NCBI RefSeq assembly: GCF_016834655.1
Contig: NZ_JAENHP010000002.1
Location: 682,001 to 746,000 of the forward strand
From: Paractinoplanes ovalisporus
GTDB taxonomy: Bacteria; Actinomycetota; Actinomycetes; Mycobacteriales; Micromonosporaceae
Length of the DNA stretch: 64,000 nucleotides
Direction: 5' to 3'
Notes under the pieces: generated by a model
Told to the model about the DNA's origin: nothing
The model's database searches: none
The model's input: the letters and a program-made list of their open reading frames with translations, nothing else
Shown here: positions 58,168 to 64,000 of the stretch, in pieces
How positions within the stretch are numbered: the first letter of the stretch is position 1
Layout: every line of letters starts with the position of its first letter
Made by a program: the position numbers and the translations under genes

Positions 58168-59529
58168 TCAGCCGATAACCTTTCCCGGATTGAAGAGGTT
58201 GAGCGGGTCGAGCGTCTGCTTCACCGCCACCTGCATGGCGAGCACCCCGGGCGACAGTTCCTGGCGCATCCCGGCCCGCTTGAGCAGCCCGACGCCGTGT
58301 TCGCCGGTGACCGTGCCGCCGAGCGCGATCGCCTCGGCCAGCATCTCCTCGAAGGCGGCCTGCGCGGCGAGCTTGGCCGCCTCGTCGCCGGCCGGGGCGA
58401 GGATCAGCGGGTGCAGGTTGCCGTCGCCGGCGTGCGCGATGGTGGCGATCGTCGTGTGGTGGCGGGCCGCGATCGCCTCGATGGCGGCCAGCATGTGCGG
58501 CACCTTCGAGCGGGGGACACAGACGTCCTCGGTGAGCACCGGGCCGAGCCGTTCCAGCGCGGGATAGGCCAGCCGCCGGGCGGCGAACAGGGCCTCGGCC
58601 TCGACCTCGTCGGTCGACTGCTCGGCCCAGAGCGCCCCGGCGTCGCGGAACACGCGCGCGACCGCGGTGGCCTCCTGGTCGCCCGGGGTGTCGAGCTGGG
58701 CCAGCAGCAGCGCGGCGGCGTCGGCCTCCAGACCCAGGTGCTTCCACTCCTCGACGGCCCGCAGGCAGGTGCGGTCGAGCAGCTCCAGGGCGGCCGGCAG
58801 CAGCCCGGCCCGGGTGACGGCGGCGACCGCCTCACCGGCCGCGACCACGCTGCCGAACGCGCCCACCACGGTGCGCGGGGCCTCCCGGCGCGCGGGCCTC
58901 AGCCGTACGGTGATCTCGGTTATCACCCCGAACGTGCCCTCGGAGCCGGTGAACAGCCCGGCCAGGTCATAACCGCTGACGCCCTTGGTGGTGCGCCGCC
59001 CGAGCCGGACGACGGTGCCGTAGTCGCCGGCCGGCCCGCCCACGACCGCCTCCAGGCCGAGCACGTAGTCGCGGGTGACGCCGTACTTGAGGCAGCACAG
59101 CCCGCCCGCGTTGGTCGCGACGTTGCCGCCGATGGTCGACCAGGGCGCGCTCGCCGGGTCGGGCGGATACCAGAGCCCGTGCTCGGCGACGGCTTTCTTG
59201 AGGTCGTCGTTGATGACACCCGGCTGCACGGTCGCGGTCATGTTCTCGGCGTCGATCTCGACGATCCGGTTCATCTTCGACAGGTCGAGGATCATCGCCC
59301 CGTCGACCGCGTTGGCCCCGCCCGACAGCCCGGTCCCGGCCCCCCGCGTCACGACCGGCACCCGCCGCGCGGCACAGGCGGCAACCACCTTCCGTACGTC
59401 GTCGGTCGTCCTCGGCCGCACGGCGGCGAGCGCTTTCCCGTACGGGGCCCATTCCGCGTCGTCATGGCTGAGGCTTTCCAGCACGTCCGCGTCGTCGATC
59501 ACGTCGAGCCCGGTGAGCATGTCCTTCAC
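58168..59529 (-). CDS. FAD-linked oxidase, GlcD/D-lactate dehydrogenase type
   Basis: 453 residues from GTG 59529, whose GTGA overlaps the upstream stop; ATG 59520 is an alternative. The FAD_binding_4 domain shows 'VPVVTRGAGTGLSGGA' and 'STIGGNVATNAGGLCCLKYG'. The FAD-oxidase C-terminal domain has 'IAHAGDGNLHPLI' (catalytic/metal His) and 'VTGEHGVGLLKR', ending 'LDPLNLFNPGKVIG'. It oxidises a 2-hydroxy acid such as glycolate or D-lactate. GlcE/GlcF-like partners are absent, so it acts as a single-subunit enzyme or with a distant partner. Confidence 0.92.
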   Translation of the reverse strand: MKDMLTGLDVIDDADVLESLSHDDAEWAPYGKALAAVRPRTTDDVRKVVAACAARRVPVVTRGAGTGLSGGANAVDGAMILDLSKMNRIVEIDAENMTATVQPGVINDDLKKAVAEHGLWYPPDPASAPWSTIGGNVATNAGGLCCLKYGVTRDYVLGLEAVVGGPAGDYGTVVRLGRRTTKGVSGYDLAGLFTGSEGTFGVITEITVRLRPARREAPRTVVGAFGSVVAAGEAVAAVTRAGLLPAALELLDRTCLRAVEEWKHLGLEADAAALLLAQLDTPGDQEATAVARVFRDAGALWAEQSTDEVEAEALFAARRLAYPALERLGPVLTEDVCVPRSKVPHMLAAIEAIAARHHTTIATIAHAGDGNLHPLILAPAGDEAAKLAAQAAFEEMLAEAIALGGTVTGEHGVGLLKRAGMRQELSPGVLAMQVAVKQTLDPLNLFNPGKVIG

Positions 59530-60368
59530 ACCACAGACGCTAGCCGCTCCTCCAGCCGCCGCCGGGCCACCGTCTCGCTGACGGCCACGCCGGCGTCCCG
59601 CCACGGCCGCACGACCTTGGCCTGGTCGGGCAGGAAGCCGACGATGTCCATGACGTGCCAGAACCGCGTCCCATCCCCGATCGAGGCGGTGAACCGCTCG
59701 GCCGCTTCGACGCCGTGCAGCATCGCCAGCGAGGTGGCCGCGTGGGCGACGTCCAGCTCGGCCGGCCCCCACGAGGTCTCGACCCAGTCGACGACACCAC
59801 TGATCCGGCCGCCGTCCCACAGCAGGTTCCCGAGGTGGAAGTCGCGGTGCAGGAAGGCCCCGGCGTAGTCGGGTGCGGGCTTCTCGAGCAGCTCGAACGC
59901 GCTCTTCCAGAGGTCGGGCCGCTCGGCCCAGTCCGGCACGACCCGCTTGGCGGGCGCCGCCCACGACTGGAACTCCCGCGGTCGCGCGTCGCCCGGGTCG
60001 AACTGGTGGATCCGGGCCAGCAGCCGGGCCATCGCCCCGAGAACATCGTCGGAGGCGGAGTCCAGGCAGAGCCGCCCCGGGAGCCACGACATCAGGTGCG
60101 CCGGCGCCCCGGCCCGTTCGCCGCTCAGGTCGACGGCGATGCTGCGGGGCGCCGGAATCCCCGATCCGGCCAGTTGGCGCTGCACGGCTGCCTCGCGCGC
60201 GAGCAGGCCCGGGGCGTGCCGGCGCCACGGTTCCTTCGTCATCAGCCGCAGCACGGCCTGGCCGCCGTCGTCCGCGGTCAGCCGCAGCATGGTCGACGTC
60301 CAGCCCCCGTGGAGCGGTTGCGCCGAAGCGACGCGCCGCCATACCGGCTCGACCCAGTCCAGGTTCAC
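59526..60368 (-). CDS. aminoglycoside-phosphotransferase-like (APH) kinase
   Basis: 280 residues from GTG 60368. The APH/choline-kinase fold is marked by 'VLRLMTKEPWRR' (ATP Lys region), 'HLMSWLPGRLCLD', the Brenner-type catalytic loop 'FLHRDFHLGNLLWDG' and metal Asp in 'GVVDWVETSWGP'. It phosphorylates a small molecule; antibiotic resistance cannot be inferred. The stop overlaps the GlcD-type gene (GTGA). It is divergent from the SRPBCC/ArsR operon across two tandem palindromes. Confidence 0.88.
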   Translation of the reverse strand: MNLDWVEPVWRRVASAQPLHGGWTSTMLRLTADDGGQAVLRLMTKEPWRRHAPGLLAREAAVQRQLAGSGIPAPRSIAVDLSGERAGAPAHLMSWLPGRLCLDSASDDVLGAMARLLARIHQFDPGDARPREFQSWAAPAKRVVPDWAERPDLWKSAFELLEKPAPDYAGAFLHRDFHLGNLLWDGGRISGVVDWVETSWGPAELDVAHAATSLAMLHGVEAAERFTASIGDGTRFWHVMDIVGFLPDQAKVVRPWRDAGVAVSETVARRRLEERLASVV

Positions 60369-60394
60369 CGCGCCATCTTGTCAGCGTCGATGCC

Positions 60395-60408
60395 TTACCG
60401 TACGGTAA
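60395..60408. promoter_or_regulatory. palindromic operator 1, TTACCGTACGGTAA
   Basis: Perfect 14-bp palindrome, 37 bp upstream of the SRPBCC start and 27 bp from the divergent kinase start. Candidate site of the ArsR protein encoded downstream. Confidence 0.7.
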
Positions 60409-60412
60409 TGCA

Positions 60413-60426
60413 TTACTGAGTGGTAA
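60413..60426. promoter_or_regulatory. palindromic operator 2, TTACTGAGTGGTAA
   Basis: Imperfect copy of operator 1, centred 18 bp away. Outer CCTTACC (60393) and GGTAAGG (60422) enclose both sites, giving a nested symmetric element. Confidence 0.6.
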
Positions 60427-60444
60427 GGCGTTGAGGAGGCCGGT

Positions 60445-60876
60445 ATGCCCGAGGTCGTGCGTTCGCTGCAGATTCCGGCACCGCCCAGCGTGGTGTGGCA
60501 GTGGCTGTCCACTGAGGACGGGCTGCGGCGGTGGATGTCCCCCGAGATCGAGATCGACGTGCGGGTCGGCGGCGCCTACCGCATGCCCGGCGGCGACGGC
60601 GAGACCTGGATCAGCGGCGTGGTGCTGGAGATGGTGCCCGAGGGGCGGCTCGTCCTGTCCTGGCTCGAGGAGGACTCGGGCTGGGTCCACCCGGGCCGCC
60701 TCGTCATCACGCTCGAACCGGTCGCCGGCGGCACCCGGGTCGGGCTGGTGCACGACGGGTTCGCCGGCATCGGCAAGCCGGGCTGGGAGAAGACCGCCGA
60801 GGCGTACGAGCGGGGCGCCGACAAGCACCAGGTGCTGCGGCGCCTGGCCGACGCGGTGACCGCGGCCGGTGTCTGA
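60445..60876 (+). CDS. SRPBCC-domain (AHSA1-like) protein
   Basis: 143 residues; GAGGAGG lies 5 bases before ATG 60445. The START/AHSA1 pattern is clear: 'VVRSLQIPAPPSVVWQWLST' then 'GLRRWMSPEIEIDVRVGGAY', 'GGTRVGLVHDGF'. These proteins bind hydrophobic ligands and are very often paired with an ArsR regulator, as here (8-bp overlap with the next gene). Likely autoregulated through the palindromes at 60395-60426. Confidence 0.88.
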   Translation: MPEVVRSLQIPAPPSVVWQWLSTEDGLRRWMSPEIEIDVRVGGAYRMPGGDGETWISGVVLEMVPEGRLVLSWLEEDSGWVHPGRLVITLEPVAGGTRVGLVHDGFAGIGKPGWEKTAEAYERGADKHQVLRRLADAVTAAGV

Positions 60877-61186
60877 CGACCTGTTCCGGGCCCTGGCCGA
60901 CCCGACCCGCCGGCGCATCCTCGACCTGCTCGCCGAGCGGGGCACGATGACGGTCGGGGAGCTGGCCGCCTGCTTCCCGGGCCTGGTCGCCTCGGGCATC
61001 TCCAAGCACCTGATGGCCCTGCGCGCGGCCGGCCTGGTCACCGCCACCAAGCAGGGCCGCAACCAGATCTACGCCATCGACGGCGAGGCGATGTCCGAAG
61101 CCCTGGCCCCGTGGGTCGCCAAGTACGAGGCCTACTGGTCGGGGGCGCTCGGCCGGCTGGGCAAACTGGCCGACGACACGCAGTAG
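60869..61186 (+). CDS. ArsR-family winged-helix repressor
   Basis: 105 residues from GTG 60869, overlapping the SRPBCC gene by 8 bases. The winged HTH reads 'LADPTRRRILDLLAERGTMT' then 'SGISKHLMALRAAGLV' and 'GRNQIYAID'. The metal-binding CVC motif of ArsR/SmtB is absent, so it senses something other than thiophilic metal. It probably binds the two tandem palindromes upstream of the operon. Confidence 0.92.
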   Translation: MSDDLFRALADPTRRRILDLLAERGTMTVGELAACFPGLVASGISKHLMALRAAGLVTATKQGRNQIYAIDGEAMSEALAPWVAKYEAYWSGALGRLGKLADDTQ

Positions 61187-61196
61187 GGTCGAGGAG

Positions 61197-61251
61197 CCCG
61201 CCACGTGGCGGGGAAGTTCCGCCGTCCGGCGCTCGCCGGAGTGGGGACGGT
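61197..61251. terminator. two hairpins after the ArsR gene
   Basis: CCCGCC-ACGT-GGCGGG (61197-61212) is followed by CCGTCC ... GGACGG enclosing GGCG-CT-CGCC. The first begins 10 bases after the ArsR stop and can act as terminator; the second could belong to a leader of the esterase gene. No riboswitch class was recognised. Confidence 0.45.
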
Positions 61252-61303
61252 CACAACAGAATGAGTCACACCGCCGAAATGTTCTTGTAACAAGGGGGTT
61301 CCC

Positions 61304-62302
61304 GTGACGAGCGTTCTGCCCGAATCCACCCGACCCGTCGGCCCGCCGCCGCCCTTCGACGCCGAGCTGGCCGCCGCCCTCGTCGTCATCGGTGAGCAGA
61401 TGCCGTCGTCGCTGACCGCCGAGATGATCCAGCCGATGCGCGAGGGCTCGCTGCTGGCCGATCTCAGCGACGACGACCTGGCCCGCGGCGGCGCCTTCAC
61501 CGTGGCCCGCCGCATGGTTCCCGGCCCGGCCGGCGACCCCGACGTCGAACTGCTGATCCTCACCCCGGCCGGCGCCGCCACGCCGCTGCCGGCGATCTAC
61601 CACACGCACGGCGGCGGCATGATCGTCGGCAACAACCGTACGGGCGTCGAGGTGCTGCAGGACTGGGCGGCCGAGGTGCCGTCGGTGATCGTGTCGGTGG
61701 AATACCGTCTCGCCCCCGAGCACCCGCACCCGGCGCCGGTCGAGGACTGCTACGCCGGTCTGGTCTGGACCGCCGCCAACGCCGCCGAGCTCGGCATCGA
61801 CCCCGGCCGCATCGTCATCGCCGGCGCCAGCGCGGGCGGCGGCCTGGCCGCGGGCGTAGCGCTGATCGCCCGCGACCGCGGCGGCCCGGCCCTGCTCGGG
61901 CAGATGCTGCTCTGCCCGATGATCGACGACCGCAACGACACCCCGTCGGCCGTGCAGATGGCCGGGCTCGGCGTCTGGGACCGCACGGCCAACAACACCG
62001 GCTGGACCGCCCTGCTCGGCGCCGAGTGCGGCGGGCCGGGCGTCTCCCCGTACGCGGCCCCGGCCCGCGAGACCGACCTGTCGAACCTGCCGCCCGCCTT
62101 CGTCGACGTCGGCTCGGCCGAGACGTTCCGCGACGAGGACGTGGCCTACGCGAGCGGGATCTGGCGGTCCGGCGGCCAGGCCGAGCTGCACGTATGGCCC
62201 GGCGGCTTCCACGGTTTCGACATGATGGTCCCGCAGGCCGCCGTCTCGCAGGACGCCCGGGCGGCCCGGATCCGGTGGCTCACGAGGTTGATGGGGATGT
62301 AG
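61304..62302 (+). CDS. alpha/beta-hydrolase, hormone-sensitive-lipase (GDXG) esterase family
   Basis: 332 residues from GTG 61304, with AAGGGGG upstream. HSL-family motifs are complete: oxyanion 'YHTHGGGMIVG', 'VEYRLAPEHPHPAPVED', nucleophile 'GASAGGGLAAG', acid Asp in 'FVDVGSAETFRDE', and His in 'PGGFHGFDMM'. It hydrolyses short acyl esters in the cytosol. The stop overlaps the start of the PucR-like regulator gene by one base (TAGTG), so the two are coupled. Confidence 0.92.
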   Translation: MTSVLPESTRPVGPPPPFDAELAAALVVIGEQMPSSLTAEMIQPMREGSLLADLSDDDLARGGAFTVARRMVPGPAGDPDVELLILTPAGAATPLPAIYHTHGGGMIVGNNRTGVEVLQDWAAEVPSVIVSVEYRLAPEHPHPAPVEDCYAGLVWTAANAAELGIDPGRIVIAGASAGGGLAAGVALIARDRGGPALLGQMLLCPMIDDRNDTPSAVQMAGLGVWDRTANNTGWTALLGAECGGPGVSPYAAPARETDLSNLPPAFVDVGSAETFRDEDVAYASGIWRSGGQAELHVWPGGFHGFDMMVPQAAVSQDARAARIRWLTRLMGM

Positions 62303-63276
62303 TGAAGGATCTCGCCGTCCGTCTGGCGGCGCTGGACCCCGATGCCGGCGCCGCCCTGCGCGTGATCGCGTACTTCGACCGGCTCACCGAGGCGCGGGCC
62401 GGCCTGCAGACGATCGTGCGCGGGGCGGCCGTGCTGGCCGGCTGCCCGGCGCGGCTGGCCGACGACGAGCGCCGGGTCCAGGTGCGGGTCCAGCCCGACG
62501 GCGCCGCCACGCCGGCCGGTCCACCCGATCCGGCCTGGATGTCGGCCCCGGCCGGCGGCGCGACGCTGTGGCTGGAACGCGCGGGCCCGCCCGGTCCGGT
62601 CGAGGCGATGGTCCTGGAGCGGGCGTCGGCCGCGGCCCGGGCCGTTCTGGAACGCACCCGCGGTCACGCGCCGCACCCCGACCCGGCCTCGGTCGAGCTG
62701 GTTCTCGACCGCGACGCGCCCGAACCGCTGCGTCTGCAGGCGGCGGAGCGTCTGGGTTTCCACACCACCGATTCCGTACGGGCGGTAGCGCTCGAAGGCG
62801 GCGCGGTGCGCCTGATCCACGGGGCGGCGGAACCGCCGTCCGGTCGCGCCGGAATCGGCCCGGCCGGCCCGATCGGCGAGTTGCCCGCCTCGCTCGACGC
62901 GGCCCGCACCGCGCTGCGCTTCACCGCCGCCGGCACCGACCAGGACCCGGGACCCCGCGTGGTGCACGCCGACGACCTGGGCGGCCTCGCGCTGCTGGCC
63001 GCGGCCGTCGACGCCGGCGCCGGCCCGGTTCCCGACGAGCGCGCCCTCGACCTGGCCGCGGCCACCGCCGGCTGGATGCTCACCACCCTCGAAGCGGTGG
63101 CCGAGGCGGCCAGCCTGCGCGCCGCCGCGACCGCGCTGCGCGTGCACCACTCGACCCTGCAGGACAGGCTGGCCCACATCCGGCCCGTGCTGGGCTGGGA
63201 CGTCCGCGACCCCGCGGGCCGCCTGCGCCTGCAGGTCGCCCTGGCCCTGCGACGGCTGCGGTTAAGTCGGTCTTAG
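62302..63276 (+). CDS. PucR-like helix-turn-helix regulator
   Basis: 324 residues from GTG 62302, sharing one base with the esterase stop. The body (about residues 1-250) is a helical/GAF-like sensor without a motif I can name. The C-terminal 60 residues are a PucR HTH_30-type domain: 'LRAAATALRVHHSTLQDRLA' then 'LGWDVRDPAGRLRLQVALA'. A role as regulator of the coupled esterase is inferred. Confidence 0.8.
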   Translation: MKDLAVRLAALDPDAGAALRVIAYFDRLTEARAGLQTIVRGAAVLAGCPARLADDERRVQVRVQPDGAATPAGPPDPAWMSAPAGGATLWLERAGPPGPVEAMVLERASAAARAVLERTRGHAPHPDPASVELVLDRDAPEPLRLQAAERLGFHTTDSVRAVALEGGAVRLIHGAAEPPSGRAGIGPAGPIGELPASLDAARTALRFTAAGTDQDPGPRVVHADDLGGLALLAAAVDAGAGPVPDERALDLAAATAGWMLTTLEAVAEAASLRAAATALRVHHSTLQDRLAHIRPVLGWDVRDPAGRLRLQVALALRRLRLSRS

Positions 63277-63310
63277 GTCGGCTGAAGGCGGTCCCCGGCA
63301 CGGTATCGGC

Positions 63311-63949
63311 ATGAACAACGAACCCACCGGCCTGCTGCTCGCCCACCGCGCCATGCTGCGCGACCTCGACCGCTGCGCCGACCTGACGGCCCGGCTGGCC
63401 CTCGACAACAGCCTCGACCGCAAGCGGGCCGGCGCGATCGCGGCCTACCTGACCGACTTCTGCGACAGCATCCACCACCATCACAGCGCCGAGGACGAGG
63501 TTTTGTGGCCGGTCCTCGAACGTTCGGCCGGTGCGCACGTCGACCTCACCGAGCTCACCGACGACCACGCCGTGCTCGACCCCAAGCTGGCCCGGATCCG
63601 CTCGGGCGCGGCCGCCCTGGCCACCAACCACGTCGTCTCGGCCGAACTCGCGGCCGACCTGGCCGACCTGCGCGACACCCTGCACGAGCACATCGCCGAC
63701 GAGGAACGCACGATCGTCCCGCTGATCAAGCAGTACGTCTCGGACGACGAGTGGAACCGGGTCGAGGCCACGATCCGCAGGCGCGGCGGCAAGATGAGCT
63801 TCGAGGTGCCGCGGATCCTGGCCGTCTGCACCGAGCAGGAGCTGGCCGAGACCCGCAAGGAGGGCGGCATCCCGGTCGCGCTCATGATCAAGCTGCTGCC
63901 GCTGCCGTTCAAGCGGCGGGAGAGCCTGGTGTTCGGGGGTGCTCGGTGA
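63311..63949 (+). CDS. hemerythrin/HHE-domain protein
   Basis: 212 residues from ATG 63311. The hemerythrin four-helix fold supplies diiron ligands: His in 'LLAHRAML', 'SIHHHHSAEDEVLWPVL' (HxxxE), 'TDDHAVLD' and 'LHEHIADEERTIVPLI'. After the HHE domain a 60-residue C-terminal tail ('FEVPRILAVCTEQELAE') is specific to this protein. Probable role in O2/NO or iron sensing or storage. The stop overlaps a further GTG start. Confidence 0.88.
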   Translation: MNNEPTGLLLAHRAMLRDLDRCADLTARLALDNSLDRKRAGAIAAYLTDFCDSIHHHHSAEDEVLWPVLERSAGAHVDLTELTDDHAVLDPKLARIRSGAAALATNHVVSAELAADLADLRDTLHEHIADEERTIVPLIKQYVSDDEWNRVEATIRRRGGKMSFEVPRILAVCTEQELAETRKEGGIPVALMIKLLPLPFKRRESLVFGGAR

Positions 63950-64000
63950 GAGAGCCCGGCGTCCGCAGGCGTTCGGTGAGCGCGGCGGCCGATTTCGCGT
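63946..64000 (+). CDS. start of an unidentified gene, cut by the window end
   Basis: GTG 63946 overlaps the hemerythrin stop (GTGA), and the frame stays open to the window end (M-R-E-P-G-V-R-R-R-S-V-S-A-A-A-D-F-A). Only 18 codons are visible. The call rests on the overlap pattern common in this genome. Confidence 0.45.
   Translation, partial: MREPGVRRRSVSAAADFA

Noticed and set aside
58168..61062. 964-codon leftward frame running through the GlcD, kinase and SRPBCC genes
   Set aside because: Only the GlcD-like last 453 codons are protein-like; the rest is shadow of genes in other frames.
61187..61303. Riboswitch in the leader of the HSL esterase
   Set aside because: Two hairpins exist but no known aptamer core was recognised; listed as possible terminators only.

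Overview
The window is very GC-rich, gene-dense DNA. It has many GTG starts, ATGA/GTGA stop-start overlaps and a recurrent CGTACGG word. Together with the gene families present (IclR pairs, an IdeR/DmdR-type iron box, NB-ARC/TPR STAND proteins, a FxSxx-type peptide cluster, an SCO6745-family protein) this points to a filamentous actinobacterium, probably Micromonosporaceae (Actinoplanes-like). The taxon is inference. No rRNA, tRNA, CRISPR array, insertion sequence or prophage was recognised.

Layout. (1) 1-13994 is a catabolic island: hydrolase and MDR reductase, IclR regulator, GMC oxidoreductase with a degenerate alpha/beta-hydrolase, a ribose-type ABC importer (ATPase, permease, lipoprotein), a second GMC oxidoreductase and two amidase-signature enzymes. 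(2) 14076-15233 is an orphan sensor kinase that appears to have lost its last residues to an amber codon. (3) 15335-26029 is the most unusual part. A precursor-like peptide, a radical SAM/SPASM enzyme and an HExxH protein form one translationally coupled operon. Beside it lie two STAND (NB-ARC + TPR) proteins, one with an N-terminal HTH and one with an N-terminal GT4 glycosyltransferase, plus a small membrane protein. Base composition and codon use look more relaxed here than in the flanks. (4) 26331-30266 holds two convergent aldehyde dehydrogenases and a second IclR regulator. That regulator is a paralogue of the first, and related TCCG-N5-CGGA palindromes lie upstream of both, so the two catabolic loci may share regulation.

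(5) 30263-33658 is a signalling and secretion patch: a Ser/Thr kinase whose transmembrane/ectodomain part is in another frame (probable frameshift), a divergent FHA-like protein, a secreted I36-type inhibitor and a secreted six-cysteine protein. (6) 33643-39034 contains an N,N-dimethylformamidase large-subunit homologue, an exo/endonuclease/phosphatase-fold membrane protein with 28-bp tandem repeats at its 3' end, an SCO6745-family protein, 46-bp tandem repeats and gpsA. (7) 39057-43016 is an iron-siderophore ABC operon (substrate-binding protein, two FecCD permeases, ATPase) behind a near-perfect iron box. (8) 43235-46428 is a TetR/MFS efflux pair with overlapping palindromic operators, a small anchored protein and a CadD-type transporter.

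(9) 46504-53054 holds a chemoreceptor, then a LacI regulator whose ribosome-binding site and first codons are duplicated upstream as a 13-codon leader. It is followed by a GH120 beta-xylosidase and a secreted protein with six 40-residue repeats and a CHAP-like domain. (10) 53062-64000 carries small membrane and serine-hydrolase genes, TetR, an alpha/beta-hydrolase, a CPA1 antiporter, a GlcD-type FAD enzyme, an APH-type phosphotransferase, an SRPBCC/ArsR pair behind two tandem 14-bp palindromes, an HSL-type esterase coupled to a PucR-like regulator, a hemerythrin and the start of one further gene.

All functions are read from motifs and remembered families. No database search was run.
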